This document shows positions 31,601 through 45,223 of a stretch of DNA of 64,000 bases, piece by piece. Within the stretch, counting starts at the first letter, position 1. Each line of letters begins with the position of its first letter. This DNA is from Pseudoalteromonas rubra (GTDB taxonomy: Bacteria > Pseudomonadota > Gammaproteobacteria > Enterobacterales > Alteromonadaceae). The notes under the pieces were generated by a model. The model made no database searches. It saw only the letters and a list, made by a program, of their open reading frames with translations, and had not been told where the DNA came from. Position numbers and translations under genes: made by a program. The DNA lies in NCBI RefSeq assembly GCF_005887115.1, contig NZ_PNCJ01000017.1, forward strand, positions 1-64,000, read 5' to 3'.

Positions 31601-34600
31601 AATCCATCACGCCACTGCACTCGGGTGCTGTGGAGCCCATCTATATCCCGGGGGGTCAACTGCCGCAGTTGGCGGCCACGCAATATCAGGATGTGGTGTC
31701 GACGCTGAACCAGTTGGCCGAGCAAACACCGGATGCGCAGGCCCTGACATGCGAGGGTCACAGCTATACATTCAAAGAATTGTTTGAGAAATCAAATCAG
31801 CTGGCCTTCTACCTGCGTGAGCAAGGGGTTGTGCCCGAGCAACGCGTTGGGGTGGCGCTGCAACGGGGGAACGATCTGCCACTGGCTTTCCTGGCGGTAC
31901 TTAAGGCTGGTGCGGTTTATGTGCCAATGGACTTGAGTTATCCACAGGAGCGTCTGGCATATATGATCAACGACAGTCAGATGGCGCATATTCTGGTCAG
32001 TGATAACAGCCTGGATGAGATTGCTGGTGAGGCAACTTTGCATTGTCTGGCGGATATTGTACTGACCGAGCAGTGGCAGCAGCCTCAGGTATATCCAATG
32101 CAGGGCGCGTATGTCATTTATACTTCGGGTTCGACAGGTAACCCCAAAGGCGTACTGGTCAGCCGTGGCTCAATTGCAGCGCACTGCCGGGGCATTGGGC
32201 GTCGGTATGAGCTGAGCGCCGCGGATCGCGAAATGATCTTCATGTCTTTTTGTTTCGATGGTGCCCATGAGCGCTGGCTGTCAGCAGTAACCCATGGCGG
32301 CACAGTGGTGATCCGTCCTGAGCGTCAATGGGATCTGCAGGAAACCTATCAAAACCTGCATCAGCAAGGCGTAACCACAGTGGTATTTCCACCGGTATTT
32401 TTGCGTGAACTGTCGGCATATGTGGAGCAGGTAGGTAATCCGCCGCCGGTGCGGGTTTACTGCTTTGGCGGGGATGCGATGCCACAGGCATCTTTTGAGC
32501 TGGCGCAGCGCGTGCTCAAACCCAGTTTCTTTATCAACGGGTATGGTCCGACTGAAACTGTGGTCACGCCACTGACCTGGAAGGCCATGCCTGGCAGTTC
32601 ATTTGAGGCGGTGTACGCGCCCATTGGTGAAGTGCTGGGGCAGCGACAGGCCTGGGTGCTGGATAGCCAACTCAACCTGGTGTTACCAGGACAGATCGGT
32701 GAGCTATATATGGCACAAGAGATTGGTCTTGCCCGGGGCTACCTGAACCGGCCTGATCTCACTGCCGAGCGCTTTGTGGCCAATCCGTTTGCCAATGATG
32801 GCAGCCGCTTGTATCGCACGGGAGATTTGGTGCGCTGGAATGAACAAGGCCTGATGGAATATCTGGGCCGGACTGACCACCAGGTTAAGATCCGTGGTTT
32901 CCGCATCGAACTGGGTGAAATTGAAACCTTATTGCGTAAACAAGACACAGTGCGTCAGGCGGTGGTTGTTGCCGACGATACGCCAGCAGGAAAACGCCTG
33001 GTGGCGTATGTCAGCGGACATGATGGTGCACTGCCTGACGACGCAGAGTTAAAGAGCATACTGGCGGCGAACCTACCGGATTATATGGTACCTGCAGTGA
33101 TCATGGCGTTGCCGGATCTGCCAGTGAACAGCAATGGTAAAATAGACCGCAAAGCTTTACCCAAAGCTGAGTTGCAAAGCGAAGTCAGCTATGTGGCGCC
33201 AGAGGGCGACATTGAGCAAACGATGGCTGCCATCTGGCAGGATGTGCTGGGTGTTGAGCGGGTTGGTCGTTTGGACAATTTCTTCGCACTGGGGGGCGAC
33301 TCTATCAGCAGCCTGCGTGTGATTGCGCAAGCCAAACACAAAGAGATAGCCCTCGACATTCAGACGCTCTTTGGTGCCGAGACACTTCAGGCGTTGGCTG
33401 CCAGTCTCAATACGGGCAGTGTGATAGCAGAGATCCCGCGTCAGGAAAATGAATATCGTGGCCTGTCTTATGCGCAGGAACGTCAATGGTTCCTGTGGAA
33501 GCTTGACCCGCAGAGCATCGCTTACCACTTACCCAGCGCATTGCACTTAACCGGCGAGCTGGACCGCAGCGCATTGCAGTCGGCTTTTGATCACCTGGTG
33601 AACAAGCATGCTGCGCTGCGCACGGTATTTGTTGAAGATCAGCAAGGCACCGTCTCGACACAGACGCTGCAAGCCAGCCCTTGTCAGATCGCTTACCTGG
33701 AGCTTGGTGCGACACAGGCACAACGCAGTGACTTTAAACAGACACTGATCAGCACGCCATTTGATTTAACCCGGGGACCGCTGGTCCGGGTCGGTGTGAT
33801 CTGTGATGCACCACAGCAGCATGAGCTGGTGGTGGTCATGCATCATATTGTCTCTGATGGATGGTCATTGAAGCTGATTGTTGCGGACTTTGTGCGCGGT
33901 TATGAAGCGGCCCGCAACGGTGAAGCACTGGATGTGGCAGCAGACGCCTTAAGATATAGTGATTTTGCTAAGTGGCAGCGTGATTACCTCGCCGACGGTG
34001 CTGAGCAGCAACAGCTGGCCTACTGGCAGTCTCAGTTGGGGGATGAGCATCCCACGCTTGCTCTGCCCAGCGATCTGGAGGGGGATGATACTCAGCGTCA
34101 CAGCAGCACCCTCACTCATGAATTGAGCCAGGAGCAGACCAAAACATTGCAGGCGTTGGCAGCGACACAAGGTGTCACACTGTTTGGCCTGCTTATGAGC
34201 GCGTGGCAGATCTTATTACACAAGTATAGTGGCCAGCGCGAGATCCGGGTAGGCATGCCGGTGGCCAACCGCCATCATAGCGGCACTCAGGCCATGGTCG
34301 GTTTCTTTGTTAATACTCAGGTGATCAACAGTCAGATCCAAGGCAGTGATTCACTGGAGCGTGTCTTGCTTCGCATAAATCAGGCGCTGCGTGGTGCTCA
34401 GGCCAACCAGGATCTGCCGTTCGAAAAGCTGCTGGATAGCTTGGATCTGGAACGCAACCTGGCAGCGTCCCCGTTGTTCCAGGTGTTGTATAACCATCAA
34501 CGCGTGGAAGAAAACGCCCTGACTGAGTTCGGCGGTCTGCAAGCTCAGGAGGGCCAGGCTGATACCCAGGTTGCGCAGTTTGATCTGGTATTGAACTCTT

Positions 34601-37600
34601 TGGAGCGCGAAGACGGCTCACTGACCTTGTCACTGGACTATGTCAGCGCGAAATTCAGCGCTCAGCGTGCTGAGGCATTGTTCTATGGCCTGACAACAAT
34701 CCTGACTGAGATGCAGCACGATCTGACTCAGCCTGTCGGCACTCTCAATGTGCTACCCCACTCTGAGCAACAAAGGTTGCTGCCTGAGCATACTCCTTAT
34801 CTGGCCGGTGCCGATCAAGCTGACAATCTGGTTGCCCAACTGCGTCGCCAGGCGACATTAACGCCGGATGCCGTGGCGCTGAGCCTGGCTGACCAAACGC
34901 TGAGCTATGCACAGCTGAAGGCACGTGCTCAGCAATTCGCGCACTACCTCATCGAGCAGGGCGTTCGCAGCGAAGACAAAGTAGCGGTGGTATTCAGACG
35001 TGACATTGATACCGTGGTGAGTTTCCTGGCTATTTTGCAAAGCGGCGCCTGCTATGTGCCTGTTGATGCCGAGCTACCTGCTGCGCGTGTTGCGACTATT
35101 ACAGCGCAGTGTCAATGGGTGGTCACTGTGAATACTGACTATCAGAGCGAAGCGCAAACGCTGATCCAGTATCGCCCTGAGTTGTGTGCCAATGACGGTC
35201 TCAAGCGAGCTGAGCCGCTTATCCACCCTCAACAACTGGCTTATGTGATTTATACGTCTGGCTCCACCGGGACCCCTAAGGGAGTAGCGGTTAGTCATCA
35301 GGCCTTGCAGGGTCACTGCAACGCCGTACAGTCGCTTTATCAATATCAGGCACAGGACCGCTGTGCGATATCTGTTTCCTTTGGCTTCGATGCCTCAATT
35401 GAGCAATTATGGGGGCCGTTGCTGGCTGGGGCATGTGTGGTGCTGGATGAGTTCAAGCTGCTCTCTCAGCCTGAACTTGAGCAGTTTGCAAGGGACAAGC
35501 AACTTTCCGTTATGGGCTTTACACCGGCGTATTTGCAGCAATTTAAGTCTCTGCCTGCACCGCTTCGCTTATGTATTGTCGGCGGGGAAGCCTGGTCTGC
35601 ACAGCACTGTGCCAGCCTCTTAGCGCATGCGCCAGACACTCGCTTTATCAATGCCTATGGTCCATCGGAGACGGTGATCACACCGCTGGCCTGGACGCAG
35701 CAACAAGGTGCTGCACTTGGCAGTAACTATGTGCCCATTGGTCAGCCAATCGGTGGTCGCGCACTTTATATTCTTAATGAAAGCCTGCAATTGCTGCCGT
35801 ATGGCATGACGGGTGAACTTTATATCAGCGGTGCTGAAATGGCGCGGGGCTATCTTGAACAACCTGGACTCACAGCAGAGCGTTTTATCGCGAATCCGTT
35901 CGACAACGATGGCAGTCGTCTGTACCGCACAGGAGATCTGGTACGCTGGGATCAGCAGGGTCAGCTGGAATATGTCGGGCGTTGTGATCAGCAGCTTAAA
36001 ATCCGCGGTTATCGGGTTGAAGCCGGCGAAATTGAAGCTAAACTACTGGCCTTCCCTGGGGTAGAGCACGCCGTGGTCGTGGCTGACCAGGGAACTGGCT
36101 CAACCCGCCTGATCGCGTATGTCAACGCGGCTGCGGGCATTGAACTGGACAGTCAGCAAGTGAACGCGTCACTGGCGGCTCAGCTGCCGGATTACATGGT
36201 ACCCAGCCTCATCATGGTACTGCCACAGATGCCATTGACCCATAATGGCAAGGTCGACCGCAAAGCACTGCCTGCGCCACAGGCTGAGGCTGATAAAGTC
36301 TATCAGGCACCACAAGGGGCGCAGGAAATGCTGCTTGCTGAGATATGGCAGCAGTTACTGCGACTTGAGCAGGTGGGCAGGGACGATAACTTCTTTACAC
36401 TCGGCGGCGACTCGATCCTGAGCCTGCAGATCATCGCTAAATTGCGTCAGGCAGGGTTTGTTCTGAGCGCCAAGCAGATCTTTGAACACCAAACAATTGC
36501 TAATCTGGCCCCTCTGATGACCCCGTTAAGCGAAGATGCCATACCGCAACAAGAGGTGACTGGCACGGTGAGTTTGCTGCCAATACAGCACGCCTTCTTC
36601 GAGCGTGACATGGTCAATCGCACTCACTGGAACCAGGCGGTCATGCTGCACCTGACTGAACCAATGGCGGCGCAGCTGTTGACGCAACTTATTTCTGCCC
36701 TACTCGAGCGCCATGATGCATTGCGACTGCGTTATCTGCAAAATGAGACGGGACAGTGGCAGCAGGCCTATGCGGCGTTTGACGCACACATGGCCGAGCA
36801 AAGCATTTGGTATCGGGATACCCATTCCACGCAAATCACAGTGCTGGCGGAGCAGGCTCAGCAAAGCCTGAGCCTGAGCGAAGGTCCATTGTTACGCGCC
36901 GTACATATGACGGTGGAAGACGGCAGTGCACGATTATTACTGGTGGTGCACCACCTCGCGGTCGATGGTGTGTCATGGCGGATTTTATTGGAAGATTTAA
37001 CGCGGTTGTGGCAACAGCCTGATGCTGAGCTGGGCACTAAGAGCCACAGCTATCAGTTCTGGGCACAACAAATTCAGCAATACCCGGCGCAGCATGAAAA
37101 CGAATTTACCTACTGGCAGAGCATGGCCGGAGTCAACAGTGTCTTGCCTGGCCTGAACGATGCAGGCAGCCGCTACTATCAAGACTCAGAGGTGGCCGAG
37201 GTGACGCTGGATGCGATTCAAACCGAGGCCTTACTGACGCGCGCGGGTCAGGCTTATCGCACTCAGGTCAACGACTTATTGCTCAGTGCCCTGAGTGATG
37301 CACTGTACCGCTGGACCGGACAGGCGAGTCATAAGATTAACCTGGAAGGGCATGGCCGGGAGGCCTGGACAGACACGGTTGACCTGAGCCGCACGGTTGG
37401 CTGGTTCACTAGCCTCTTCCCGGTGGTACTGACGCGCCATGAGCAACTTGCTCAGACCATCAAGTTCAACAAAGAACAGCTGCGCGACATACCCAATAAA
37501 GGGATTGGGTATGGGGCATTCCGCTATTATGGCAGTGATGCTCAGCAGGCTGAGCTGGCCGCTCAGGGTGGCGCTGCCATTGAATTTAACTACCTGGGTC

Positions 37601-40600
37601 AGCTGGACAACAGCACAGCAGAGACACAAAACTGGCGCCCGGCGGACGAACACACAGGCACGGCATTGGATCCGCAGTTTGCCATGGACAGTGAGCTGAC
37701 GATCACCGGCCAGGTTATCGCGGGTCAGTTACAGTTGAGTATTCGTTATGGCAAAGAGCGACTGGCGCGCCAGAGCGTGGCTGCATTGGCTGCACATTTT
37801 GCGGATGCACTGGCTGAGTTGATTGCTCACTGTGAGCAGGCTCCGGCCACCTTTACTCCCTCTGATCTGCCGCTGGCCGATTTGTCTCAGGCGCAAATCG
37901 ACGCCCTGTCGCTGCCGCTGGATCAGATCAGTACCATTTATCCATTGTCACCGATGCAAGAAGGCATGTTGTTCCACAGCCTGTTTGAGCAAAGCGAAGC
38001 CTACATCAGCCAGAGCTGCTTTATGATCACCCGCCTGGACAGTGCGCGATTTAAAGATGCCTGGACACAGGTGGTGCAGCGTCACGATGCGCTGCGTACC
38101 GGGTTTATTACTCAGGACGGCCTGTCCTTGCAGTATGTGAATCGCGATGCTGTACTGGACTGGCAGGAGCTGGACTGGCAAACGCTGACGCCAGAGCAGC
38201 AGCAAACACGCTTACGTGAGCTGGCACATCATGAATCTCGTCGCGGTTTTGATCTGACCACTGAGCTTGGATTAAACCGCGTTATTCTGATCACACTGGG
38301 CGAGCAGCAACATGCGCTGATCTGGACCATGCATCACATTCTGACCGACGGCTGGAGTCGCTCTGCGATGATGGGCGAGGTGTTGACGGCATATGAAGGT
38401 CAGTCACTTGCTCCGGTACGTGGCCAGTATGGTGACTATATTGCGTATCTTACAGCGCAGGACGAAGCACAGAATCTGGCATTCTGGCAGGGGCAGCTGG
38501 CTGAGCTGGAGGAGCCAAGCTACCTGAGTCGCGCTTTTGCTCAGCCACCGAGCGGACAATTCGGTGGTCTGGATGTACTGCTCAGTGAGCGCGAGTATGC
38601 GCAGCTGACTGCTTTCTGTCAGCAGCATAGGATCACCCAGAATACCCTGGTGCAGGGCGCCTGGGCGGTGTTGCTGAGCCGTTATCTTGACAGAGATACC
38701 GTGTGCTTTGGTGCGACGACTGCGGGTCGCCCGAACGACCTGCCAGGTCACGAGGCTATCCAGGGTATGTTTATCAATACCGTCCCTATGGTGGCGAGCG
38801 TAGATCCGGCCCAGTCACTGACGCACTGGTTGCAGGCGCAACAAAGTACGGCACTGGCAGTGCGTGAGCACGAATTTACGCCTCTGTATGAAATCCAAAA
38901 ACTGGCGGCACAATCGCTGGAGCTTAGTCGTGATGGTCTGTTCGATACCTTACTGGTATTTGAAAACTATCCTATCGATCAGGCACTGATGCAAGAAGGT
39001 GAGCGCCAGACGCATTTTGAGATCCTCGAAGATCGTGATGAAACGAACTTCCCACTGACGGTGTTATTTATACAAGAAGAGACGTTGCGTCTGCGCTTCA
39101 ATTATCAGGGCAGTGTTTTGGCTGAAGCCGATGTCCGTGCGCTGGCTACTCAGTTTAAAGACTTGCTGCTGGCGATGACACAGGGCGACCAGTGTCAGCT
39201 TGCGTCTTTACTGCCATTGCAGGATGAGCAACAGCTCAGCACCTTATTAGAGATGGGTACAGGTATGCCAGCGCATGCATATCAGCGTCCGATCACGACT
39301 CTGATCAGCGAACAAAGTGCCCGCACCAGCGATGCTGTGGCGCTGCGATTTGGCCAGCAGAGTATGACCTATGGTGAGCTTGAACGTGCCTCGAATCAGC
39401 TGGCCCACTATCTAAATGCCCGTGGTATCGGTGCAGAAGACAAAGTTGCACTGGTCTTTGAACGCAGCCTGGAGATGGTTGTCAGCATTCTGGCGGTGGT
39501 TAAGGCGGGTGCAGCCTATGTGCCGCTGGAGCCGTCACTGCCGTTAGAGCGCATTGCCTATATCGCCGAGCACAGCGATTTGTCGCTGTTTATCGGGGAT
39601 GATTCGCTAGAGCGACTGGCGAGCCTGTCTCAGCTTGCACAGTGTGTACCTTATCGTAGTGTGCCGTTAGAAGATTATCCACAGCAGCTGCCACAACACC
39701 ACATAGCCCCGAACCAGCTGGCCTACGTGATTTATACCTCGGGCTCAACTGGTAAACCGAAAGGGGTTGGCAATCAGCACAGCGCGATATACAACCGTAT
39801 TGCCTGGCAGCAGTCGGCGTATCCGATTGGGGGCGATGACAAAGTGTTGCAAAAGACGCCGTTTGGGTTTGATGTGTCGGTGTGGGAGTTTTTCTGGCCA
39901 CTGATGTATGGGGCTGAGTTAGTGATAGCGCAACCGGGTGCACACAAAGACAGTACTCAGCTGCTCGACACCATTAACACCTTTGGTGTGACGACCCTGC
40001 ACTTTGTGCCGTCTATGTTGCAGGCATTCATTAGCCATGAACAGGTCCACACGGCGACCAGTATTCGTCGCATTCTGTGTAGTGGTGAAGCGCTGCCCAG
40101 TGAAGTCCAGGCACAGGCATTGAGTAAACTGCCAGAAGCCAGGTTGTACAACCTTTATGGTCCAACGGAAGCAGCGGTTGATGTCAGTCACTTTACCTGT
40201 CATGGCGATGCGGCGTTACCTGTGCCAATTGGGGCGCCCATTGCGGGGATCCGTCTCTACGTGCTCGACAGAGCGTTGAACTTATGTCCGCCGGGGGTTG
40301 CCGGTGAACTGTACATTGCCGGTGCCGGGTTGGCTCGTGGTTATGTGAATCGTGCCGACCTCAGTGCTGAGCGCTTTGTGGCAGACCCCTTTGTGGCGGA
40401 TGGCAGCCGCATGTATCGCAGTGGCGACTTAGTATGCTGGAACAATGCGGGTCAGCTGGAATATCTGGGCCGTACCGATCATCAGGTGAAAATCCGTGGC
40501 TTCCGTATTGAACTGGGTGAGATTGAAGCGGCGTTGTACGCGATTGAAGGTGTACGCGAAGCTGTGGTGGTCGCAGACGAAGGCCCATCGGGCAAACGAC

Positions 40601-43600
40601 TGGTTGCCTATGTCAGTGGCCATGAGGCGGTGACAGTAGACAGTGGCGAATTGCAGGCTGAGCTGGCTTCAGTATTGCCCGACTACATGGTGCCGGCGGT
40701 GATCATGGTGCTGGCCGATCTGCCAGTGAACAGCAACGGTAAAATTGACCGTAAGGCTCTGCCGAAGGTAGAGCAGCAAAGCCTGGTTAGCTACGAAGCG
40801 CCACAAGGTGAGGTGGAGCAGACGATGGCGTCTATCTGGCAAACGCTGTTAGGCATTGAGCAGGTTGGCCGACTGGACAACTTCTTCGCGCTGGGGGGAG
40901 ATTCAATCAGCAGTATGAAGCTGATCTCTCAGGCGCAATCGCGCGGTATGAACTTATCTCTGGCCGATATTTTTGCGGCTCCTGAGCTGCACAGTCTGGC
41001 ACAACGGGTCGGATCAGCACAGAGCAGCATACCAGAACTTGTGCGTAGCACTCCTGAGCAGGCTTACCAGGGGTTATCGTATGCACAGGCACGTCAGTGG
41101 TTCCTGTGGAAACTGGCGCCGCAAAGCGATGCTTATCATATCGCAGGTGGCCTCAGCCTCAATGGTGTTCTGAATTGGGACGCACTTCAGCAGGCATTTG
41201 ATTTTGTACTGCGTAAGCACAGTGTGCTCAGAACCCGCTTTGTTGAGCATGCTGACGGTAAGATCAGTCAGTACGTGGATGACAACTGTGACTGCGAGAT
41301 TGCCCGCAGCTCGGCGACCAGTGCACATGAGCAGCAGGCGTTTAAGGCGAAACTGGTTAATAGACCGTTTGATCTGACCCGTGACCCCTTGTTGCGGGTT
41401 GGTGTGATTGCACATCATGACACCCGACACGAGCTGGTCGTTGTGATGCACCACATTGTGTCGGATGGCTGGTCAATGAAGCTGATTGTGCGCGATTTTG
41501 TTGCGGCATATCAGAGCGCAGTCACAGGAGACACTTTGCACATTGACGCAGCCCAGCCAGAGTACCGCGATTACGCATTGTGGCAACGCAACTGGTTGGC
41601 CGGTGGGGAAGAGCAACGTCAGCTTGCTTACTGGCAGGCGCTGTTAGGGGATGAACATCCACACCTGACCCTGCCAACGGATCGCAGCAGTGATCTGTAT
41701 GAAAACAATGGCGCCGCACAGCAGGTGGTTGTGGATGATGCACTGAAACAGGCACTGGAGCGTTTTGCCCAAGCGCAAAACAGCACCTTGTTTGGTGTGC
41801 TGATGGCGGCATGGCACGTGCTGTTACATCACTACAGTGGCCAGTCTCTGATCCGCGTTGGCATGCCAATTTCTAATCGTCAACACAGCCATAGCCAGGA
41901 TATTGTGGGCTTCTTTGCCAATACTCAGGTCCTGCAATCGACACTCAGTGGTGAGTTGAGCTTGCAACAGGTGGTAGCGCAAGTTGCAACCCGTTTGCAG
42001 GAGGCTCAGGCCAATCAGGATTTACCGTTTGAAAAGCTGGTGGACAGTTTGTCGCTGGAGCGTACCGTCGGACAACAGCCACTGTTTCAGGTGGTCATGA
42101 GTCACCAGCGTCAGGATGACAATGAGCTGGTCAATCTGCCGGAACTGACCATAGCACCCAGTGAACTGCCTAAAACCAAGGCGCAGTTCGATCTGGTACT
42201 CAATACCAGCGAGAGCTTTAGCGGTGAATTAACTCTGAAGCTGGACTATGCACAGGAGCTGTTCAGTGAGCAGCGGATCGCAACTTTGATGGCGGGCTTG
42301 CAGCAGATCCTCAGTACCTTTGTAACTCAGCCTGCATTGAACCTGTCGGATCTGGATATTATGCCACTGGATATTCAGCAAGCACTGCAACAGCAGGGCT
42401 TTGGTGAGGCAATCACGCCATTGCACAGTGGCGCCGTTGAGCCGATTTACTTACTGACGGGTCAGCCGCCACAATTGGCCGAAACCCAGTATCAGGATGT
42501 GGTGTCGACGTTAAACCAGCTGGCCGAGCAAACACCCGATGCTGAAGCCCTGACCTGTGAGGGCAACAGTTACAGCTATAAAGAACTGTACGAAAAGTCT
42601 AACCAGCTGGCTTATTATCTGCGTGAGCAGGGGGTGGGTCCAGAGCAGCGGGTTGGGGTGGCACTGACCCGTGGCATCGACTTACCCTTGGCTTTCCTTG
42701 CGGTACTCAAGGCCGGCGCGGTCTATGTACCTATGGACCTGAGTTATCCAAAAGAGCGTCTGGCATACATGATCAACGACAGTCAGATGCAGCATATCCT
42801 GGTCAGCGATCATAGTCTTAATGATATTGCCGGGGAGGCCCGTTTGCATCGGATGGCAGATATTCCGTTGGCACAGCAATGGCAGCAGCCACAGGTCTAT
42901 CCGGCTCAGGGAGCCTATGTGATCTACACCTCAGGCTCAACGGGCAATCCAAAAGGTGTGTTAGTAAGTCGGGGTTCAATTGCCGCACACTGTCGCGGCA
43001 TTGGCCGCCGCTACGAGTTGACGTCGGCAGATCGCGAATTGATCTTTATGTCCTTCTGTTTCGACGGCGCCCATGAACGCTGGTTGTCTGCGGTAACCCA
43101 TGGCGGCACTGTGGTGATCCGTCCACAGCAGCAGTGGGATTTACAGCAAACCTATCAGAATCTGCATCAGCAAGGGGTTACGACCGTGGTGTTCCCGCCT
43201 GTATTCCTGCGCGAGTTGTCTGCCTATGTTGAGCAGGTGGGTAACCCACCGCCAGTGCGAGTGTACTGTTTTGGCGGGGATGCGATGCCACAGGCGTCGT
43301 TTGAACTGGCGCAGCGAGTACTGAAGCCGGACTTTTTCATCAATGGATATGGTCCGACCGAGACGGTTGTGACGCCTTTGACCTGGAAGGCGATGCCGGG
43401 CAGCTCGTTTGATGCGGTGTACGCGCCCATCGGTGAAGTGCTGGGACAGCGTCAGGCCTGGGTGCTGGACAGTCAGTTAAAGCGGGTGTTACCGGGCCAG
43501 ATCGGCGAGCTGTATATGGCAGAAGAAATCGGTCTGGCACGAGGTTATCTGAACCGTCCGGACCTGACGGCGGAGCGCTTTGTGGCGAACCCATTTGCCG

Positions 43601-45060
43601 ATGATGGCAGCCGCTTATATCGTACCGGTGATTTGGTACGCTGGAACGAGCAGGGGCTGATGGAATACCTGGGCCGCACCGACCATCAGGTGAAGATCCG
43701 TGGTTTCCGCATTGAATTAGGGGAAATTGAAAGCCTGCTGCGCAAGCACAATACTGTGCGCCAGGCGGTGGTTGTTGCTGATGATACGCCAGCTGGTAAA
43801 CGCTTGGTGGCTTATGTGAGTGGTCACGATGGGAGTGTACCAGACGAGGTCGAGCTGAAAGCCAACCTGGCGGCGAACCTGCCTGATTATATGGTTCCTG
43901 CGGTGATCATGGCGTTGACGGATCTGCCAGTAAACAGCAATGGTAAAATTGACCGTAAAGCCCTGCCAAAAGCACAGTTGCAAAGTGATGCCAGTTTTGT
44001 TGCACCCCAAGGAGAAGTTGAACAGGCGATGGCCGCTATCTGGCAAACCGTGCTGGGTGTAGAGCAGGTTGGCCGTCTGGATAACTTCTTTGCGCTGGGT
44101 GGAGACTCTATCAATGGTCTGAAAGTGATCAGTATGTGGCAGCAACATAATGCCCTGCCGCTGGCCGTCAGACAGTTGTGGCAAGCCCCGGATCTGGCGA
44201 GCCTGGTGGCTGAGATGACGCACCAGAGCGAGCTTATCCTGCATCCGCTCAATGATGCCGTGGCAGGTGCAGATAATCTCTTCTGTCTGCATGAAGGCAG
44301 TGGCTTAACGGTCGCGTATCGTCCGCTGGCTGAGAAGCTGGCGGGTAAGGTTAATTGTATCGGTGTGGCGGCTGCAAAACAGCTCGCCCAGTTCAGTACG
44401 CTGACCGATTTGGCGCAGCATTATGCGAAGGCACTGGATGAGGCTCAGCCGAATGGCACCATCAAACTGCTGGGCTGGTCTTTGGGTGGCGCGTTGGCGG
44501 CACTGGTTGCCAATGCACTGACTGCGCGAGGCAGAACGGTGAGTCACCTGTATCTGGTTGACAGCTGGAACCCTCACGGTGAAGCGGCGCAAAGCAGTCT
44601 GGACTGGCGTAGCTGGGCGCTGTCATGGATCGGCGGCTACAGTCTGGCACCTGACAGTGCATTGCATCACGCTCTGGTGACGCAATTGCAGCAGGGGCTG
44701 GATGAGACTGTCCGGGACCCAGCCACACTGGCTCAGTGGCTGATCACGCATCAGGCGCAATTTGCTGATCTCTTTGAGCACACGCTCAGTCAGTTGCCTG
44801 AAGCGGAATTAACAGCCTTACTGGCGGCGGGTTATGAACTGCAGCGCCTGGCCAGGGCGCCTCAGCAGTATGCTCAGGAAGCCTCGGCAAAAGCGCATGC
44901 CTGGTGGTCTAATCAGGCAGATCAGGCTGCGATGGATGCCTATCTCGCAGAGCTGGATGCTGAGTTTGATGTGACGCATCTGGATTATGATCATCGCCAG
45001 ATCATTGCTGCCGAAGAGGTACTCACCTCCGTTTACGACAGTTTGCTGTGCACTGATTAA
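25645..45060 (+). CDS. Five-module siderophore NRPS with terminal thioesterase
   Basis: 6,471 residues: C-A-T-E / C-A-T / C-A-T-E / C-A-T / C-A-T-TE. Active-site markers: C domains HHxxxDG at 172, 1677, 2733, 4230, 5269; A domains YTSGSTG at 642, 2159, 3203, 4697, 5761; carrier serines 1032, 2553, 3590, 5087, 6155; epimerase HHxxxDG at 1211 and 3769; thioesterase Ser6279 in GWSLGG. Read against PheA, A1 and A4 give DVWHLSLVDK (serine); A2 and A5 give DGEVCGGVTK (acidic Glu at the third position, compatible with ornithine derivatives, most simply formyl-hydroxyornithine here); A3 gives DAEGIGAITK (probably a basic residue, unassigned). Epimerases predict D-configuration at residues 1 and 3. 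ATG preceded by GGAG. All catalytic motifs checked are intact. Confidence 0.95.
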   Translation: MSQQRRTRRNRAISSLSTEDQQRLKARIDQAQSNAGQLQVELTAGERVPLTPAQKILWYAWKLDPQDVSYNLAGALHFQGELHTAQVRQAFETLLAKHSGLRILFVEEQEQVWQCDGGYQSLPVHELELAHLSDQASIRRFVEQPFALCSEPLLRIAIARCEGRTSLIMTLHHIIADGTSMQQLLDEFIALYAGKEIASPASGYLEFAKWDNEQDHQPHYDTQLTVWRQQLTDCEETLRLPAKNQHRHDLNYQVATQTQTLPAALWQRIGALASQYQVTPYLVLLTAWQALLARLSDSQNIRVGVPIANRHRSETQHLVGFFVNTQVMPLQLEDTDSFVKLLEKNTAMSRLAQNNQDLPFEQLVNALKPARQSGVHPIFQVMFNYLRRDKRNLSQLESVSLLDTEMYRFGMPFDLQLDVIEDLSEGTSLNLIYARELYDAEFAQACLAQFQMMLDSCLSDPGAEVNNVPLLSAQQVSDLITTGTGAEAFDYSQPVTTLISQQSTSTPDAIAVRFASHSLTYRELEQRTNQLAHYLNAQGIGAEDKVALVFERSIEMVVSILAVVKAGAAYVPLEPSLPADRIAYIASSSGLSLFLGDHSLARFDSQADLAPRVELSTLALEHYPHSLPTHEIPATQLAYVIYTSGSTGKPKGVGNQHSAIYNRIAWQQSAYPIDAGDKVLQKTPFGFDVSVWEFFWPLMYGAELIVAPPGAHKDSAQLIDTINHFGVTTLHFVPSMLQAFLGHEAVATATSIRQILCSGEALPSEVQAQAMRKLPGIAIYNLYGPTEAAVDVSHFTCHGRADLPVPIGAPIAGIRLYVLDRALNLCPQGIAGELYIAGAGLARGYVSRPDLSAERFVADPIAADGSRMYRSGDLVSWNDQGQLDYLGRIDHQVKIRGFRIELGEIEAALYAASGVREAVVVADDSGAATRLVAYVSAVAEQILDSEQLKATLADALPEYMVPAVIVVLDTLPLSSNGKIDRKALPKVSNTSSVPFEAPQGAREEALASVWQHVLGQPKIGRLDNFFELGGDSILSLQIVTGLREHGYVVTPKQIFELHSIARLAPQLSELSQAEAIAQQVEGEVALLPIQKQFLTSKLDNKNHYNQALLLTLDTPLDEALIQQAWSALIAHHDALRLRFVKDASQQWQQHYTEFDATQAAASCWSRRIEATQITALAEEAQRSLNIAEAEVTRLVHMTLDDGSARLLLVIHHLVVDGVSWRILLDDLARVYGQLQQQVSPSLASKSHSYQYWAQQLSGYAHTHSDELSYWQQQQAPELTLPDLNHEGSRKLAHSASVQVTLDTQQTQTLLHDAGKSYRTQVNELLLSALSEALYQWSGQAECLINLEGHGREPWDLDTDLSRTVGWFTSLYPVQLTRHATLSDTLKHNKEQLRTVPNKGIGYGALKYYGDAQTQSCLAAQSLGQIEFNYLGQLDNTLAQSEAPWRLADEHSGAAFSPDFEPHSEISINGQVSDGRLQLVISYGAQRLSDVTMTAFARHLEAALVAVIGHCTEEAGCLTPSDVPLAALSQSQLDTLAINGAELQDLYPLSPMQQGMLFHSLYEQGEAYINQTSLDITGLDATRFKTAWQTVIDRHEVLRSGFLSLDPQPLQFVVKTLAAQWQTLDWQHLSADEQQLKLHELAQQQRSQGFELDGTPGLQRFVLVQLAPERHVFIWTIHHILTDGWSCSALMGEVLRLYEGHTLPPAEAQYRDYIAYLAQQDQSANLAYWQAQTDLLLEPCYLSSAFTTPLQGSYSAFDLLLTEQEDAALGEFVKAQHLTPNTLMQGVWALLLSRHLGREAVCFGATTSGRPSDLAGAERIQGMFINTMPVMVEVRPELSLSHWLQALQSANLAGREHEFTPLYDIQKQATHLAMDKHGLFDTLLVFENYPLAEALETRAEQQTKFTVGEAKEETNFPLTVSFIQEETLRLHFSYQGSELAGADVQALAEQFRRLLLNIIASPQSRLSALTLISESQQRTLQKLGFGESITPLHSGAVEPIYIPGGQLPQLAATQYQDVVSTLNQLAEQTPDAQALTCEGHSYTFKELFEKSNQLAFYLREQGVVPEQRVGVALQRGNDLPLAFLAVLKAGAVYVPMDLSYPQERLAYMINDSQMAHILVSDNSLDEIAGEATLHCLADIVLTEQWQQPQVYPMQGAYVIYTSGSTGNPKGVLVSRGSIAAHCRGIGRRYELSAADREMIFMSFCFDGAHERWLSAVTHGGTVVIRPERQWDLQETYQNLHQQGVTTVVFPPVFLRELSAYVEQVGNPPPVRVYCFGGDAMPQASFELAQRVLKPSFFINGYGPTETVVTPLTWKAMPGSSFEAVYAPIGEVLGQRQAWVLDSQLNLVLPGQIGELYMAQEIGLARGYLNRPDLTAERFVANPFANDGSRLYRTGDLVRWNEQGLMEYLGRTDHQVKIRGFRIELGEIETLLRKQDTVRQAVVVADDTPAGKRLVAYVSGHDGALPDDAELKSILAANLPDYMVPAVIMALPDLPVNSNGKIDRKALPKAELQSEVSYVAPEGDIEQTMAAIWQDVLGVERVGRLDNFFALGGDSISSLRVIAQAKHKEIALDIQTLFGAETLQALAASLNTGSVIAEIPRQENEYRGLSYAQERQWFLWKLDPQSIAYHLPSALHLTGELDRSALQSAFDHLVNKHAALRTVFVEDQQGTVSTQTLQASPCQIAYLELGATQAQRSDFKQTLISTPFDLTRGPLVRVGVICDAPQQHELVVVMHHIVSDGWSLKLIVADFVRGYEAARNGEALDVAADALRYSDFAKWQRDYLADGAEQQQLAYWQSQLGDEHPTLALPSDLEGDDTQRHSSTLTHELSQEQTKTLQALAATQGVTLFGLLMSAWQILLHKYSGQREIRVGMPVANRHHSGTQAMVGFFVNTQVINSQIQGSDSLERVLLRINQALRGAQANQDLPFEKLLDSLDLERNLAASPLFQVLYNHQRVEENALTEFGGLQAQEGQADTQVAQFDLVLNSLEREDGSLTLSLDYVSAKFSAQRAEALFYGLTTILTEMQHDLTQPVGTLNVLPHSEQQRLLPEHTPYLAGADQADNLVAQLRRQATLTPDAVALSLADQTLSYAQLKARAQQFAHYLIEQGVRSEDKVAVVFRRDIDTVVSFLAILQSGACYVPVDAELPAARVATITAQCQWVVTVNTDYQSEAQTLIQYRPELCANDGLKRAEPLIHPQQLAYVIYTSGSTGTPKGVAVSHQALQGHCNAVQSLYQYQAQDRCAISVSFGFDASIEQLWGPLLAGACVVLDEFKLLSQPELEQFARDKQLSVMGFTPAYLQQFKSLPAPLRLCIVGGEAWSAQHCASLLAHAPDTRFINAYGPSETVITPLAWTQQQGAALGSNYVPIGQPIGGRALYILNESLQLLPYGMTGELYISGAEMARGYLEQPGLTAERFIANPFDNDGSRLYRTGDLVRWDQQGQLEYVGRCDQQLKIRGYRVEAGEIEAKLLAFPGVEHAVVVADQGTGSTRLIAYVNAAAGIELDSQQVNASLAAQLPDYMVPSLIMVLPQMPLTHNGKVDRKALPAPQAEADKVYQAPQGAQEMLLAEIWQQLLRLEQVGRDDNFFTLGGDSILSLQIIAKLRQAGFVLSAKQIFEHQTIANLAPLMTPLSEDAIPQQEVTGTVSLLPIQHAFFERDMVNRTHWNQAVMLHLTEPMAAQLLTQLISALLERHDALRLRYLQNETGQWQQAYAAFDAHMAEQSIWYRDTHSTQITVLAEQAQQSLSLSEGPLLRAVHMTVEDGSARLLLVVHHLAVDGVSWRILLEDLTRLWQQPDAELGTKSHSYQFWAQQIQQYPAQHENEFTYWQSMAGVNSVLPGLNDAGSRYYQDSEVAEVTLDAIQTEALLTRAGQAYRTQVNDLLLSALSDALYRWTGQASHKINLEGHGREAWTDTVDLSRTVGWFTSLFPVVLTRHEQLAQTIKFNKEQLRDIPNKGIGYGAFRYYGSDAQQAELAAQGGAAIEFNYLGQLDNSTAETQNWRPADEHTGTALDPQFAMDSELTITGQVIAGQLQLSIRYGKERLARQSVAALAAHFADALAELIAHCEQAPATFTPSDLPLADLSQAQIDALSLPLDQISTIYPLSPMQEGMLFHSLFEQSEAYISQSCFMITRLDSARFKDAWTQVVQRHDALRTGFITQDGLSLQYVNRDAVLDWQELDWQTLTPEQQQTRLRELAHHESRRGFDLTTELGLNRVILITLGEQQHALIWTMHHILTDGWSRSAMMGEVLTAYEGQSLAPVRGQYGDYIAYLTAQDEAQNLAFWQGQLAELEEPSYLSRAFAQPPSGQFGGLDVLLSEREYAQLTAFCQQHRITQNTLVQGAWAVLLSRYLDRDTVCFGATTAGRPNDLPGHEAIQGMFINTVPMVASVDPAQSLTHWLQAQQSTALAVREHEFTPLYEIQKLAAQSLELSRDGLFDTLLVFENYPIDQALMQEGERQTHFEILEDRDETNFPLTVLFIQEETLRLRFNYQGSVLAEADVRALATQFKDLLLAMTQGDQCQLASLLPLQDEQQLSTLLEMGTGMPAHAYQRPITTLISEQSARTSDAVALRFGQQSMTYGELERASNQLAHYLNARGIGAEDKVALVFERSLEMVVSILAVVKAGAAYVPLEPSLPLERIAYIAEHSDLSLFIGDDSLERLASLSQLAQCVPYRSVPLEDYPQQLPQHHIAPNQLAYVIYTSGSTGKPKGVGNQHSAIYNRIAWQQSAYPIGGDDKVLQKTPFGFDVSVWEFFWPLMYGAELVIAQPGAHKDSTQLLDTINTFGVTTLHFVPSMLQAFISHEQVHTATSIRRILCSGEALPSEVQAQALSKLPEARLYNLYGPTEAAVDVSHFTCHGDAALPVPIGAPIAGIRLYVLDRALNLCPPGVAGELYIAGAGLARGYVNRADLSAERFVADPFVADGSRMYRSGDLVCWNNAGQLEYLGRTDHQVKIRGFRIELGEIEAALYAIEGVREAVVVADEGPSGKRLVAYVSGHEAVTVDSGELQAELASVLPDYMVPAVIMVLADLPVNSNGKIDRKALPKVEQQSLVSYEAPQGEVEQTMASIWQTLLGIEQVGRLDNFFALGGDSISSMKLISQAQSRGMNLSLADIFAAPELHSLAQRVGSAQSSIPELVRSTPEQAYQGLSYAQARQWFLWKLAPQSDAYHIAGGLSLNGVLNWDALQQAFDFVLRKHSVLRTRFVEHADGKISQYVDDNCDCEIARSSATSAHEQQAFKAKLVNRPFDLTRDPLLRVGVIAHHDTRHELVVVMHHIVSDGWSMKLIVRDFVAAYQSAVTGDTLHIDAAQPEYRDYALWQRNWLAGGEEQRQLAYWQALLGDEHPHLTLPTDRSSDLYENNGAAQQVVVDDALKQALERFAQAQNSTLFGVLMAAWHVLLHHYSGQSLIRVGMPISNRQHSHSQDIVGFFANTQVLQSTLSGELSLQQVVAQVATRLQEAQANQDLPFEKLVDSLSLERTVGQQPLFQVVMSHQRQDDNELVNLPELTIAPSELPKTKAQFDLVLNTSESFSGELTLKLDYAQELFSEQRIATLMAGLQQILSTFVTQPALNLSDLDIMPLDIQQALQQQGFGEAITPLHSGAVEPIYLLTGQPPQLAETQYQDVVSTLNQLAEQTPDAEALTCEGNSYSYKELYEKSNQLAYYLREQGVGPEQRVGVALTRGIDLPLAFLAVLKAGAVYVPMDLSYPKERLAYMINDSQMQHILVSDHSLNDIAGEARLHRMADIPLAQQWQQPQVYPAQGAYVIYTSGSTGNPKGVLVSRGSIAAHCRGIGRRYELTSADRELIFMSFCFDGAHERWLSAVTHGGTVVIRPQQQWDLQQTYQNLHQQGVTTVVFPPVFLRELSAYVEQVGNPPPVRVYCFGGDAMPQASFELAQRVLKPDFFINGYGPTETVVTPLTWKAMPGSSFDAVYAPIGEVLGQRQAWVLDSQLKRVLPGQIGELYMAEEIGLARGYLNRPDLTAERFVANPFADDGSRLYRTGDLVRWNEQGLMEYLGRTDHQVKIRGFRIELGEIESLLRKHNTVRQAVVVADDTPAGKRLVAYVSGHDGSVPDEVELKANLAANLPDYMVPAVIMALTDLPVNSNGKIDRKALPKAQLQSDASFVAPQGEVEQAMAAIWQTVLGVEQVGRLDNFFALGGDSINGLKVISMWQQHNALPLAVRQLWQAPDLASLVAEMTHQSELILHPLNDAVAGADNLFCLHEGSGLTVAYRPLAEKLAGKVNCIGVAAAKQLAQFSTLTDLAQHYAKALDEAQPNGTIKLLGWSLGGALAALVANALTARGRTVSHLYLVDSWNPHGEAAQSSLDWRSWALSWIGGYSLAPDSALHHALVTQLQQGLDETVRDPATLAQWLITHQAQFADLFEHTLSQLPEAELTALLAAGYELQRLARAPQQYAQEASAKAHAWWSNQADQAAMDAYLAELDAEFDVTHLDYDHRQIIAAEEVLTSVYDSLLCTD

Positions 45061-45079
45061 GCGCGTCAGAGTCGAAGGT

Positions 45080-45109
45080 AAAAAAGCCGTGCGAATGCAC
45101 GGCTTTTTT
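45080..45109 (+). terminator. Terminator of the giant NRPS gene
   Basis: AAAAAAGCCGTGC-GAAT-GCACGGCTTTTTT, a perfect 13-bp stem 20 bases after the stop codon. Confidence 0.92.
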
Positions 45110-45223
45110 GTGTCAGCAGATCGACTGGGTGCGCACAAGCTGGTGTAATCAAGTGTGATAGAAAAAGCCCCCTGCCTGCGTTTAAATAGAGATCTTAGGT
45201 GTACAAAATAGAGGTAATTAACA

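Noticed and set aside
27317..44728. Many long antisense and alternate-frame ORFs inside the giant NRPS gene
   Set aside because: They are shadows of a GC-rich, repetitive coding sequence. The same shadows recur at the duplicated A and C domains, and none has a ribosome binding site plus recognisable domain.
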